Positions 26,414 through 35,209 of a stretch of DNA of 64,000 nucleotides are shown in pieces. The translations under genes and the position numbers were made by a program. A model generated the notes under the pieces. The model did not search any database. It was given only the letters and a program-made list of their open reading frames with translations, and was not told the DNA's origin. The stretch comes from Antiquaquibacter soli. Lineage in GTDB: Bacteria; Actinomycetota; Actinomycetes; Actinomycetales; Microbacteriaceae. Numbering within the stretch: position 1 is the first letter of the stretch; each line of letters begins with the position of its first letter. The stretch lies in contig NZ_JAUQUB010000001.1 of the NCBI RefSeq assembly GCF_030580675.1, positions 1,860,001-1,924,000 on the forward strand, read 5' to 3'.

Positions 26414-27602
26414 TGTCAGCTAATCCGTTCGACCGCGCCACCTCGCCGTACCAGCGCGCCGATTCCTTCGGCGTGCGCTCGAACGTCTCGCGGTCCCACG
26501 CGATGAGGCCGAAGGTCGGCGCGAAGCCGGAGGCCCACTCGTAGTTGTCGAGCAGCGACCAGTGCTGATAGCCGACGAGGTCGATTCCCTCCTCGAGGCA
26601 GGAGTGGAGCGCGAGGAGCGCGTCACGGGTGTAGTCGATGCGGCGCGCGTCATCCTGGGTCGCGATGCCGTTCTCGGTGACCATGATCGGCGTCCCACCG
26701 CCGAGGCGCCAGGCGTTGCGCACCCCCGTCGCTGCCGCATCCGGCCAGTACTCCCAGCCGGTGAGCGTCTTCTCGACGCCGTCAGCGGGCGGGCGCACTC
26801 CCTCCGGGCCGACGATGTTGCGCGTGTAGGCCTGCACACCGATGAAGTCGTCGTCCGCAGCCTGCTCGAGGTACCAGTCCTCCGACGGGTAGGCGAGCTC
26901 GCGGAGCCGCTCAAGGGCGCCGGGCTCGTCCGCCGCCTCGTAGGCCTGCGTCGCGATCGTCCAGCCGGTGCGCAGGTGCGGCAGTTGCGAGAGCACGGCG
27001 CGCGACGCCCGGTGCGACGCGAGCAGGGCATCCGCGACCTGCAAGTCCGGCTTGGGCAGTCCGTACGCGACGAGGTTCGCGGGATTCTCTCCCCCGGCGA
27101 GCATCGCCGCGATGTTCGGCTCGTTGATCGTGCACACGTACCGCACGCCCGACTCCAGGATCGGCAGGGCGAGCTCGGTGTACCGGGCGAAAAGGTCGGC
27201 CGCATCATCCGCCCGCCAGAACCCGTCGCGCTCGAACCAGCGCGGCACCGTGAAGTGCATGAGGGTGACGATCGGCTCGATGCCGTGCTCGAGGCACGAG
27301 TCCACCATTCGGCGGTAGTGGTCGACGGATGCCCGCGACAGCATGCCGCGCTCCGGCTCGATGCGGGCCCACTCGACGGAGAACCGGTACGAGTTGAGGC
27401 CGAGCTGCGCCGCGAGCCGGATGTCGTCGCCGTAGCGGTGGAAGCTGTCCGCGGCGTCCCCGCTCGGCTCCACGATGGTCGTGCCCGGCTCGTTCTCCTG
27501 CACCCACCAGTTCGAGTTGATGTTGTTGCCCTCGATCTGGTGGGCCGCCGTCGCGGCGCCCCACAGGAAGCCCTCCGGGAACGTCCTCGTCTCGCCCGCC
27601 AT
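26409..27602 (-). CDS. GH1 beta-glucosidase
   Basis: A 397-residue retaining beta-glycosidase of family 1. FPEGFLWGAATAAHQIEGN at the start, acid/base in TINEPN (Glu 161), nucleophile in MVTENGI (Glu 310), and QHWSLLDNYEWASGFAPTFGL near the end. No signal peptide, so it hydrolyses imported beta-glucosides in the cytoplasm. It overlaps the ABC ATPase stop by one base (TGATG) and is the last gene of the importer operon. At about 400 residues it is slightly shorter than the usual 450. Confidence 0.93.
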   Translation of the reverse strand: MAGETRTFPEGFLWGAATAAHQIEGNNINSNWWVQENEPGTTIVEPSGDAADSFHRYGDDIRLAAQLGLNSYRFSVEWARIEPERGMLSRASVDHYRRMVDSCLEHGIEPIVTLMHFTVPRWFERDGFWRADDAADLFARYTELALPILESGVRYVCTINEPNIAAMLAGGENPANLVAYGLPKPDLQVADALLASHRASRAVLSQLPHLRTGWTIATQAYEAADEPGALERLRELAYPSEDWYLEQAADDDFIGVQAYTRNIVGPEGVRPPADGVEKTLTGWEYWPDAAATGVRNAWRLGGGTPIMVTENGIATQDDARRIDYTRDALLALHSCLEEGIDLVGYQHWSLLDNYEWASGFAPTFGLIAWDRETFERTPKESARWYGEVARSNGLADS

Positions 27603-29290
27603 CACGCGACCCGCGATCGGCGCGGGTTCGGCACCGAGTCCAGCAGCTGCACGGTGTAGTCGTCTTGCGGGTTGCGGAGCACGTCGGCGGTGTCGCCGCG
27701 CTCGACGACCCGACCCTGGTTGAGCACCATGATGTTGTCGGTCACGATGCGCGCCGACAGCAGGTCGTGGGTGATGTAGAGCATCGAAACGCCCCACTGC
27801 TCGCGCAGGTCCTCGAGCAGGGCGAGCACGCCGGCGCGCAGCGACACGTCGAGCATCGAGACCGGCTCGTCGGCGATGATGACCTGCGGGTCGGATGCGA
27901 GTGCCCGCGCGATCACGACGCGCTGGCGCTGGCCGCCGGAGAGCTGGTGCGGCAGCTTGGCCGCGAACTCCTCGACGGGCGTGAGGCCGACGGTCTCGAG
28001 CAGTTCGAGGACGCGGCGGCGGGCATCCCGACCCCGCAGCTTCGTGAAGTTCACGACCGGTCGCGTGAGCGTGTACTCGACCGTGTGCAGCGGGTTGAGG
28101 GCCGCGTACGGGTCCTGGAAGACCATCTGCACCTCGCTGTGCAGCCGACGGAACTGGCCGCGCCGCAGCGAGCCCACATCGAGGTCGCCGAAGCGGATGC
28201 TCCCGCTCGTCGGCTTCTCGACCGCCGTGATGAGCTTCGCGATCGTGGACTTGCCCGAGCCGGAGGCACCCACGAGGGCGAGCGACTCACCCGGGTCGAG
28301 CGTGAATGAGACGTGATCGACGGCAACCACCTCCGCCTCGCCCCGGCGCGGCGGCGGGTACACCTTCGTGAGGTTCTCGACGACGATCGGCTTCTGGTCG
28401 GAGCGTCGCTCGCGGCCGTGCACGCTCGGCGGGTGCACGGCGCCCTCGGCGCGCGGCTTCCCGGCGCGCTTGCCGCGGTCCTCGAAGCCGGGCAGCTCGA
28501 CCACGTCGGCGCGCGGGTCCGCGTAGTGCGAGAGCAGCATGCGGGTGTAGTCGTCCTGCGGGGAGTTCAGGATGCTCTGAGCCGGAGCATCCTCGACGAT
28601 CTCCCCGTCGTGCATCACGAGCACCCGCTGCGCGGACTCCAGCACCACGCCGAGGTCGTGGCTGATGAGGAGCGCCGTGAAGCCCTCCGACTGCTGAAGC
28701 TCGATGATGGTGTCCATCACGGCGTGCTGCACGAGCACGTCGAGCGCGGTCGTCGGCTCGTCGAACACCATGAGCTTCGGCTCGAGCGAGAGGGCGAGCG
28801 CGATGGAGATGCGCTGGCGCATCCCGCCGGAGAGCTCGCCGGGATAGCGGTCGAGCACGGTAGCGGGGAGCTTCACCTTCTGCACGAGCTCGGCGGCGCG
28901 GGCATCCCACCGGTCCTTCTCGATGTGGCCGTGGGCCTCGAAGATGTCGCGGAAGTGGTTGCGGATGGTGCGCACCGGGTTGAGTGCGTTCATGCCGGAC
29001 TGCAGCACCATCGCCACTCCCCCGTGCCGCTGCTCGCGCAGCTGCTCGGGGCTGAGGCTCGCGATGTCGACGCCGTCGAGCAGCACCTGGCCACCGGTGA
29101 CGTGGGCGGGCGGCTTCGAGAGGCCGGCGATCGCGAAGCCGAGCGTCGACTTGCCGGAACCCGACTCACCGACGAGTCCCACGAACTCCCCCTTCTCAAG
29201 GGAGAAGCTCACGTCGCGCACCGCGTGGGTGACGTCGTCGCCGTTGATGTAGTCGATGGTGACGCTTGTCACGTCGAGCAGGGTCGTCAT
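27602..29290 (-). CDS. Opp/Dpp-type ABC transporter ATPase, two fused domains
   Basis: A 562-residue protein carrying both ATPase domains (DppD-DppF fusion). Domain 1: Walker A GESGSGKST, signature LSGGMRQR, Walker B VFDEPTTALD. Domain 2: Walker A GASGSGKST, signature LSGGQRQR, Walker B IADEPVSMLD, followed by the usual ITHDL switch His. The linker holds the iron-sulfur/oligopeptide-type C-terminal motif region (NSPQDDYTRMLLSH). It powers the two permeases encoded upstream, with an ATGA overlap. Confidence 0.92.
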   Translation of the reverse strand: MTTLLDVTSVTIDYINGDDVTHAVRDVSFSLEKGEFVGLVGESGSGKSTLGFAIAGLSKPPAHVTGGQVLLDGVDIASLSPEQLREQRHGGVAMVLQSGMNALNPVRTIRNHFRDIFEAHGHIEKDRWDARAAELVQKVKLPATVLDRYPGELSGGMRQRISIALALSLEPKLMVFDEPTTALDVLVQHAVMDTIIELQQSEGFTALLISHDLGVVLESAQRVLVMHDGEIVEDAPAQSILNSPQDDYTRMLLSHYADPRADVVELPGFEDRGKRAGKPRAEGAVHPPSVHGRERRSDQKPIVVENLTKVYPPPRRGEAEVVAVDHVSFTLDPGESLALVGASGSGKSTIAKLITAVEKPTSGSIRFGDLDVGSLRRGQFRRLHSEVQMVFQDPYAALNPLHTVEYTLTRPVVNFTKLRGRDARRRVLELLETVGLTPVEEFAAKLPHQLSGGQRQRVVIARALASDPQVIIADEPVSMLDVSLRAGVLALLEDLREQWGVSMLYITHDLLSARIVTDNIMVLNQGRVVERGDTADVLRNPQDDYTVQLLDSVPNPRRSRVA

Positions 29291-30225
29291 CGCTGCTTCC
29301 CTTCCCGGAGCCGCGGATTGCTGATGCCGTCGACGCCGAAGTTGATGAGGGTGAGTGAGGTCGCGAGGAGCGCGATGCACAGACCCGGGGCGAACAGCAG
29401 CGCCCACTGGCCGGTGAGGAGGGCGTTGGAGTTCTGCGCCCAGAAGAGCATCGTGCCCCAGCTCACGATCGACGAGTCGCCGAGCCCGAGGAACTCGAGG
29501 CCCGCCTCCGCGAGGATCGCCGCCGTCGCCGCGCCGAAGAAACTGCCGACGATGAGCGAGGTCATATTGGGCAGGATCTCCCGGAACACGATGCGGAACG
29601 GCCGCTCCCCCGAGAACACCGCCGCGGTCACGAAGTCGCGCGAGCGCAGCGACTGCGTCTGACTGCGGAGTACTCGCGCACCCCACGCCCACCCGGTGAT
29701 CACGACGACGACGATGATCATGCCGATGCCGCCGCCGGACAGGTACGCCGCGATGACGATCATGAGCGGCAGGCCCGGTATCACCAGGAACAGGTTGACG
29801 ATGAAGTTGATGACGTCGGCGATGAAGCCGCGCGTGTAGCCCCAGCTCAGGCCGACGAGCACCGCGACGAGGGTCGAGAGCGCGCCGGCGACGAGGCCGA
29901 CAAAGATCGAGATCTGCGCTCCCCAGATGAGCTGGCTGAGCACGTCCTCCCCCGCGGCGGTCGTGCCGAGCCAGTGCTCGGGCGAGGCATCCGCGCTCCG
30001 GTCGAAGCCGTTCTCGGTCGCGCCGTACGGAGCGATGAGCGGGGCGAAGATCGCGAGCAGGACGAAGAACGCCAGGATGATCAGTCCGAGCCTGGCCTTG
30101 CCGTTCGACCAGATCGTGCCGGCGGTGCGCGCGAACACCTGCCATGGGTTTGGTGGTGCGCCGGTGGGCTGCACCGTGCGGATGTCCTGGGTCGCGTCGC
30201 GCATGGGCTGTCGTGTCGTGGTCAT
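29287..30225 (-). CDS. Opp/Dpp-type ABC transporter permease (DppC type)
   Basis: A 312-residue permease with six helices. LGTTAAGEDVLSQLIWGAQIS after helix 1 is the DppC hallmark; the EAA-like loop is VFREILPNMTSLIVGSF. It overlaps the DppB-type permease gene by four bases and the ATPase gene by four bases, so the whole operon is translationally coupled. Confidence 0.9.
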   Translation of the reverse strand: MTTTRQPMRDATQDIRTVQPTGAPPNPWQVFARTAGTIWSNGKARLGLIILAFFVLLAIFAPLIAPYGATENGFDRSADASPEHWLGTTAAGEDVLSQLIWGAQISIFVGLVAGALSTLVAVLVGLSWGYTRGFIADVINFIVNLFLVIPGLPLMIVIAAYLSGGGIGMIIVVVVITGWAWGARVLRSQTQSLRSRDFVTAAVFSGERPFRIVFREILPNMTSLIVGSFFGAATAAILAEAGLEFLGLGDSSIVSWGTMLFWAQNSNALLTGQWALLFAPGLCIALLATSLTLINFGVDGISNPRLREGKQR

Positions 30226-31295
30226 CGGCGGGTCCTCGGGTCCAGCACGCCGTACAAGATGTCGACGATGAAGTTGGCGACGAGCACGCTGAGCGTGATC
30301 ATCAGGAACAGGGCCTGCATGAGCGGGTAGTCCTGGTTGGTCACCGCGTTGAACAGCAGGTATCCCACGCCGGGGTATCCGAAGACCTGCTCGACGAGGA
30401 TCGACCCGCCGACCACCCCACCCAGGGCGAGCCCGAAGGAGGTGAGGTTCGGCAGGATGGCGTTGCGCGCGGCGTACCGAAGGGCGACCGTGCGCGGTTT
30501 GAGGCCGTTGGCCTCGGCGAAGGCGACGTAGTCGTCGCCGAGAGTCGGGATCATTGTGTTGCGCATGCCGAGGATCCAGCCGCCGAGCGACGTGATGAGG
30601 ATCGTCACCGCGGGGAGGATCGCGTGGTAGAGGGCATCCACGAAGAAATCCCAGGTGAACGCGGGGGTCGCCGTCGGACCGTACGCTCCCGAGGTCGGGA
30701 ACAGCCGCCACACGTAGCCGGCGAAGAACAGCAGCAGCAGAGCCGTCCAGAAGTACGGGAACGCGCTCATGAACGCGCCGCCCACCGTCGGGAGGGTGTC
30801 GAGCCACGTGCCGCGCTTCCATGCCGCAAGCACGCCGAGGAGCGTGCCGAGGATGAACGCGATGATTGTCACGAGACCCACGAGCACGAGCGTGTACGGC
30901 AGGGCCGTCGACACGAGCTCCGACACCGTCTGCGGGTAGAACGTGTAGCTCACGCCGAAGTTCAGGGTCACGACCTGCCCGAGGTACTGGATGTACTGCT
31001 CGAACAGGTTGCCGGTCGGCACGCCGAGCTGCGCCTCGATCGCGGCCTTCGTCGCCTCGGACACCGGCCCGTTCTGGGCGAGTCGCGCGAGCGCGGCATC
31101 CGCGGGCGTTCCCGGCATGAGTCGCGGCAGGATGAAGTTCACCGTCACCGCGGCCCACAGCGTGAGCAGGAACAGCCCGATCTTGCGCAGGATGTACCCC
31201 CACGGGTTACCGGATCGGCTCGGGGGCGCCTCGGTCTTCTCGTCGACCTCGGGGTCGGCGTCGACGCCTCTCGGCGCTGCGGTCACGCTGGTCAT
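30222..31295 (-). CDS. Opp/Dpp-type ABC transporter permease (DppB type)
   Basis: A 357-residue permease with six helices. The N-terminal helix is followed by NFILPRLMPGTPADAALARLAQNG, typical of DppB, and the loop LRYAARNAILPNLTSFGLALG faces the ATPase. About 30 polar residues precede helix 1. Start at 31295 overlaps the binding-protein stop (ATGA). Confidence 0.9.
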   Translation of the reverse strand: MTSVTAAPRGVDADPEVDEKTEAPPSRSGNPWGYILRKIGLFLLTLWAAVTVNFILPRLMPGTPADAALARLAQNGPVSEATKAAIEAQLGVPTGNLFEQYIQYLGQVVTLNFGVSYTFYPQTVSELVSTALPYTLVLVGLVTIIAFILGTLLGVLAAWKRGTWLDTLPTVGGAFMSAFPYFWTALLLLFFAGYVWRLFPTSGAYGPTATPAFTWDFFVDALYHAILPAVTILITSLGGWILGMRNTMIPTLGDDYVAFAEANGLKPRTVALRYAARNAILPNLTSFGLALGGVVGGSILVEQVFGYPGVGYLLFNAVTNQDYPLMQALFLMITLSVLVANFIVDILYGVLDPRTRR

Positions 31296-32935
31296 TTCAC
31301 CGCCTCCAGACTGGTCAGAACGATCAAGGGCGTGGACTCGTACGTCTTCGGCGACGCGTACGGGTTGTCGGCGCTCGGCCAGTTCGTGAACTTCGCGTTG
31401 CTCATGAGGCCCCACGATCCGCCGTAGTAGAGGGCGAGCACCGGCAGGTCGTTGTAGACGATCTGCTGCAGCTGGTAGCCGATCTCGCGGCGCTCGTCGT
31501 CGTCGAGGGCGACCTTGTACTGGTCGAGCAGGGCTTGCGCGTCGGGGTTGTCGTAGCGCTCGAAGTTGTTCGACGCCTCCTCGCCCACGGGCTTCAGGAA
31601 GTCGGTCGACAGCAGCGAGTTGAAGTCGCGGAACAGGCTGCCTGTGCCGCCGGTGCCGCCCATCGCGAAGTCGTAGTCGCCGTTGCGCAGGGCGAGCTGG
31701 TAGGCCGCCGGCTGTGGGGTGCTGACCTTCACGTCGATGCCGATCGCCGACCACTGGCGCTGCACCTCCTGCACGCCGCGCAGCCAGTCGGTGTACCCGT
31801 TGGCGGTCGTGATGCTGAGGCTTAGCTGCTGGCCGTCGGGGCCGATGAGCTGGTCGCCCTGGAGGGTGTAGCCCGCGCGGCCGAAGGCCTCGAGTGCGGC
31901 ATCCCGGTTCTGCTCGATGAGTCCGGAGTTCGGGATGCTCGGATCGAGGTCGTCCTGCTGGTACGGCAGGAGGATGTTCGTCTGCCCGGCCTCGTCCATG
32001 TAGCCCTCGGCCGCGGCATCCCCCACCGCACCGCGGTCGAGCGCGAGGCTCAGGCCCTGCCGCACGTCGAGGTTGTCGAACGGCTCCTTCGCGAGGTTCG
32101 GGAACAGCGCGATCGTGCCCCCCGGCGGGAACCAATAGGTGTTCTCGTTACCGGCGCCGACCCACACGTTGTCGACGTCGGAGATGTACGAGTACGCCCA
32201 GTCGTAGCCGCGGGTGGCGATGTCGAGCTGGGTGTTGCTGCCCGGCAGGATGAGGTGCTCGGCGGCGACCTTGTCGGCCTGCCAGTAGCCCTCGTACTTG
32301 TCCATCGTGTACTGCTGCGGCGCGAAGTTGCCGAGCTGGTACGGGCCGGTGCCGACCGGGTCGGGGTTGCGGAAGCTGCCCGGGTCGTCGACGTCCTTCC
32401 AGATGTGCTCGGGCACGATGAGCGTCGTCGCGATGAGCTGGGCGGCCGGGACATCCGGGTTCTGAAGGTGGATCGTGACGGTCGTGTCGTCGCTCTCGAC
32501 GCTCGCGATGTAGCCCCACACGCCCTGGGTGTCGGTCGCCGGGAACTCCTTGAGCATGTTCAGCGTGAACACGACGTCGTCGGTGGTGAAGGGCTCGCCG
32601 TCCTGCCAGGTCACCCCGTCGCGAATCGTGAACACGATCGTCGACGGGTCGGGCAGCTCGTACCCGGTGGCGAGCCACGGGAACTCCTCGCCCGTCACGT
32701 TGTCGAGGATCACGAGCGGCTCGTAGATGTAGAAGCTCGCCACTCGCTTGTTCGCGAGGTACGGGTTGAAGTTGCGCTCCATCATCGGCGAGCCGGTGTC
32801 GGCCGCGATGAGCATCGTGTCGTCGGGGATGCTCGGGTCGGGTGCGCTCTGGATCTGGATGCTGCAGGCGGCGAGGGTTGTCGCCGCCGCGACAGCTAGC
32901 GCGGCCGCTCCCCACCGGCGTCTCGTCTGCGTCAT
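31292..32935 (-). CDS. ABC transporter substrate-binding lipoprotein (family 5)
   Basis: A 547-residue exported lipoprotein with lipobox LAAC at about residue 23. Family-5 features: YEPLVILDNVTGEEFPWLATGYELPD, TWQDGEPFTTDDVVFTLN, NPDPVGTGPYQLG and LDVRQGLSLALDRGAV. Family-5 proteins bind peptides or, as in some thermophiles and actinobacteria, cello- and other beta-oligosaccharides. The GH1 gene at the end of this operon favours a beta-glucoside or cello-oligosaccharide ligand. It is the first gene of the operon, 104 bases from the upstream LacI gene. Confidence 0.9.
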   Translation of the reverse strand: MTQTRRRWGAAALAVAAATTLAACSIQIQSAPDPSIPDDTMLIAADTGSPMMERNFNPYLANKRVASFYIYEPLVILDNVTGEEFPWLATGYELPDPSTIVFTIRDGVTWQDGEPFTTDDVVFTLNMLKEFPATDTQGVWGYIASVESDDTTVTIHLQNPDVPAAQLIATTLIVPEHIWKDVDDPGSFRNPDPVGTGPYQLGNFAPQQYTMDKYEGYWQADKVAAEHLILPGSNTQLDIATRGYDWAYSYISDVDNVWVGAGNENTYWFPPGGTIALFPNLAKEPFDNLDVRQGLSLALDRGAVGDAAAEGYMDEAGQTNILLPYQQDDLDPSIPNSGLIEQNRDAALEAFGRAGYTLQGDQLIGPDGQQLSLSITTANGYTDWLRGVQEVQRQWSAIGIDVKVSTPQPAAYQLALRNGDYDFAMGGTGGTGSLFRDFNSLLSTDFLKPVGEEASNNFERYDNPDAQALLDQYKVALDDDERREIGYQLQQIVYNDLPVLALYYGGSWGLMSNAKFTNWPSADNPYASPKTYESTPLIVLTSLEAVK

Positions 32936-32989
32936 TGCCTACGCTCTCTCAGTTGCGTGCCTGACCCCCGTTCGGGGGCCGCACTCGAC

Positions 32990-33003
32990 TGTAAGCGCAT
33001 ACA
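32990..33003. promoter_or_regulatory. LacI-type operator upstream of the beta-glucoside operon
   Basis: TGTAAGCGCATACA: a pseudo-palindrome (TGTA arms, central GCGC; two positions break symmetry) with the central CpG typical of LacI-family operators. It lies in the gap between the lacI-family gene and the binding-protein gene. The likely regulator is the adjacent LacI protein. Confidence 0.65.
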
Positions 33004-33039
33004 TTTCGGGGATTCAAGCCCCTTGCTTTTGCTCGAGCT

Positions 33040-34071
33040 TTATGGAGCGGATTCACGAAGGATGACTCGCACCGGCAGAGTGCGCGTCTGGCGGGGCGCG
33101 TCGGGATGCTCGAGCCGCGTCGTCACGACGTCGATCGCGGCCCTCCCCAGCTCGCTCATCGGCTGGTGCACGGTCGTCAGACTGGGACTGCTGTGCCGCC
33201 CCGCCGCGATGCCGTCGAACCCCGTGACCAGGGGTTTTCCTTCGTGCGGGGTGATGACGTCGAGCACCCCGAGCGCGGTCTGGTCGTTGGCGCAGACGAT
33301 CGCGTCGGGGGTGGACGTGAGGGCGCGAGCGGCGGCGCGACCTCCGCGTCGCGTGAAGTCGCCGCGCACCACCTCGACCGGCCGATCTCCGACCGCCTGG
33401 GAGAATCCTCCGAATCGCTCGTCGTCGTCCGCGACGCCCTCCGGACCGCGCACGTAGGCGAACGATTTGGCGCCCCGTTCGAGCAGGTGCTCGGCGAGCT
33501 TCTTCATACCCGGCCCGTTGTTCGAGTGGACGTGATCGAACCTGTCTTGGCGCCCGTCGCCGCCGAGCAGCACCACCGGGATGTGCCGCGCGACCCGCTC
33601 AAGCATCTCCATCGGAACGGTCCCCGCCAGCACTGCAAGCCCGTCGACGCGGCCGGCGAGGTCCGTGACGAGCCGCTCGAGCTCTCCCCCGGTACCCGAC
33701 GCGATCATGAGCGCGAACCCCCGCCGACTCGCCTCCAGCTCGGCACCCCGCAGCACCTCGTCGTAGTACAGGTTCTCGTTCTCCGGCTGCTCGTCATCAC
33801 CGGTGATGACGGACACCTCCGTCTGCTCGGCGAGCGCCGGCGGCTCCACGTCGTCATGCCGCGGGAAGAACAGCCCGATCACATTGGTGCGCCGCGCGGC
33901 GAGCCCGCGGGCGGAGGCCGAGGGGACGTAGCCGAGTTGTTCGATAGCGGCGTTGACTCGGTCGCGGGTGGCTGCCTTCACCGTGTCGGGATCCCGGATG
34001 ACACGGCTCACCGTCGCGATCGAGACCCCCGCCTGGGCGGCCACGTCGTACACGGTGGGTGGTTTTGGCAA
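33040..34071 (-). CDS. LacI-family transcriptional regulator
   Basis: A 343-residue regulator of the beta-glucoside operon that follows it on the same strand. Helix-turn-helix TVYDVAAQAGVSIATVSRVI (about residues 6-25), hinge SARGLAARRTN, ligand domain with VHSNNGPGMKKLAEHLLERG and a C-terminal VRVILRES. The start used is TTG at 34071, immediately adjoining the stop of the GTP cyclohydrolase-like gene with no intervening base; a GAGGG inside that gene is the only candidate ribosome binding site. A GTG six codons downstream is an alternative. The gene may therefore have lost its own promoter to an insertion. Confidence 0.85.
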   Translation of the reverse strand: MPKPPTVYDVAAQAGVSIATVSRVIRDPDTVKAATRDRVNAAIEQLGYVPSASARGLAARRTNVIGLFFPRHDDVEPPALAEQTEVSVITGDDEQPENENLYYDEVLRGAELEASRRGFALMIASGTGGELERLVTDLAGRVDGLAVLAGTVPMEMLERVARHIPVVLLGGDGRQDRFDHVHSNNGPGMKKLAEHLLERGAKSFAYVRGPEGVADDDERFGGFSQAVGDRPVEVVRGDFTRRGGRAAARALTSTPDAIVCANDQTALGVLDVITPHEGKPLVTGFDGIAAGRHSSPSLTTVHQPMSELGRAAIDVVTTRLEHPDAPRQTRTLPVRVILRESAP

Positions 34072-34722
34072 TTACTTGCCCTCAATATCCCCGCGGATGA
34101 GAGACGAATCAAGAAGATGTCCGAATTTGGTTCTCTTGGCCTCGAGATACTGGGCCGACGCTGGCGTCGGATCAATCTGTAAGGGCGCCCGATCAACTGA
34201 AATCCCGCTATCTCGCAACGCCTCAATTTTCCGAGGATTGTTCGTCAGCAGCTCGATCTTCGATAAGCCGATGTGCTGCAGGACGCTCAGTACGCGCGCG
34301 TACTTCCGTGGGTCAGGTTCAACCCCTAGACGCACGTATGCGTCGTACGTGTCCAGTCCCTCATTGTCCCCGAGTGCGAGCCCTCTAACCTTCGTTAACA
34401 GCCCTGCCCCGCGACCGTCGGCCAACATGTATATGAAGTAACCTCCGCCGGCGTGAATCCTTCGCATGCTTTCGTCTAGCTGCTCGTGACAGTCGCAATC
34501 CAGTGAACGGAAGATCTCGCCGGTGTAGCACGCACTTTGTATTCGCACCAGTGGACGGCTCTCCTCTGTCGGAACGGACAGGCACAAAATGTTGTCCTGT
34601 TCGTTCGGACCGAACGAAAAAACGGTCAGCTGAGATACGCCGTAGACCGTCTCGATCCGACAGGATGCACTATCGGCCTTATCCACGGAGACCTCCGAGC
34701 CCGCTCGCGCTGGACGCGACAT
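34072..34722 (-). CDS. diverged GTP cyclohydrolase II-like enzyme (predicted to stop at the formyl intermediate)
   Basis: A 216-residue stand-alone GTP cyclohydrolase II domain. Zinc cysteines are conserved at Cys65, Cys76 and Cys78 (SACYTG, LDCDC), as are the Asp137/Arg139 pair (equivalents of E. coli RibA Asp126/Arg128) and LLTNNPRKIEAL. The Tyr105 equivalent is Leu115 (KVRGLALG versus KIRAYALQ), and HRQEGR has become MLADGR. In Streptomyces SCO6655 a Met at this position makes the enzyme release the formylated pyrimidine (FAPy). By analogy this enzyme may make FAPy rather than the riboflavin precursor. No rib genes are nearby. AAGGAG five bases before the ATG fixes the start, which overlaps the SLATT gene by 44 bases. 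Confidence 0.85.
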   Translation of the reverse strand: MSRPARAGSEVSVDKADSASCRIETVYGVSQLTVFSFGPNEQDNILCLSVPTEESRPLVRIQSACYTGEIFRSLDCDCHEQLDESMRRIHAGGGYFIYMLADGRGAGLLTKVRGLALGDNEGLDTYDAYVRLGVEPDPRKYARVLSVLQHIGLSKIELLTNNPRKIEALRDSGISVDRAPLQIDPTPASAQYLEAKRTKFGHLLDSSLIRGDIEGK

Positions 34723-35170
34723 CTGCGCTCCTTGGAACTAAGCCTGACCACTCATCGTGGAGATCAAGTTGGAGTTCTGTCAGTCTACGAGCGAGCCTTC
34801 GATCCCGCGATCTTGACTTGTAGATGCCGGTTCGAGTGGTAAACAGCAGGCGCTCTCCCTCCAATATTCGTTGATAACGCCTGTAAAGATTCCAACGTTC
34901 CTGAGGCTTTTCGAATTGAACCGCCACTGCTGCGAGCGCCGCCGTGGCCGCCAGAACACCGGGAAGGGTTCGGGTTATCCAATCGCACTCGATCGGTAGA
35001 CCCACAATCACTGGGATCGAGGCCGTGAATCCTGCGATCAGGATGGTGAAGATCCTGGACATGCGCTTGTAATGGTCCGCCTTCTTTTTGATTGACGAGG
35101 TAATAGCATCGCAATCCTTGAGAACGTCTGCCGTTGCTTGTTCGCTCACAACTATCCGCGCTCCATTCAC
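34679..35170 (-). CDS. SLATT-type two-helix membrane protein (DUF4231-like)
   Basis: A 163-residue protein with a helical N-terminus (ITSSIKKKADHYKRMSR), two membrane helices (about residues 40-58 and 69-87) and a C-terminal helical region with conserved QFEKPQERWNLYRRYQRILEGER. This layout matches SLATT domains, predicted pore-forming effectors of nucleotide-linked conflict systems. The GTG start at 35170 follows GGCGG by seven bases; GTG 35149 is possible. Its 3' end overlaps the GTP cyclohydrolase-like gene by 44 bases, so the pair forms one unit: enzyme plus membrane effector. Confidence 0.75.
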   Translation of the reverse strand: MNGARIVVSEQATADVLKDCDAITSSIKKKADHYKRMSRIFTILIAGFTASIPVIVGLPIECDWITRTLPGVLAATAALAAVAVQFEKPQERWNLYRRYQRILEGERLLFTTRTGIYKSRSRDRRLARRLTELQLDLHDEWSGLVPRSADVASSASGLGGLRG

Positions 35171-35180
35171 TGACTAACCG

Positions 35181-35209
35181 CCGATAGTGCGAGGTTACCG
35201 ACTAGACAA
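35181..35209 (-). promoter_or_regulatory. candidate promoter of the SLATT/cyclohydrolase pair
   Basis: On the minus strand TTGTCT (35204-35209) and TATCGG (35181-35186) are separated by 17 bases, ending ten bases before the GTG at 35170. Moderate match to the consensus. The rest of the 251-base gap to the OLD gene has no convincing gene. Confidence 0.4.

Noticed and set aside
32965-32978. CCCCC/GGGGG hairpin as a transcription terminator
   Set aside because: No T-run on either strand and it lies in the leader of an operon, not after a gene.
34072-34722. Ordinary riboflavin-pathway ribA
   Set aside because: No riboflavin genes are adjacent, the gene overlaps a SLATT membrane protein, composition is foreign, and the conserved Tyr and the HRQEGR motif are changed.
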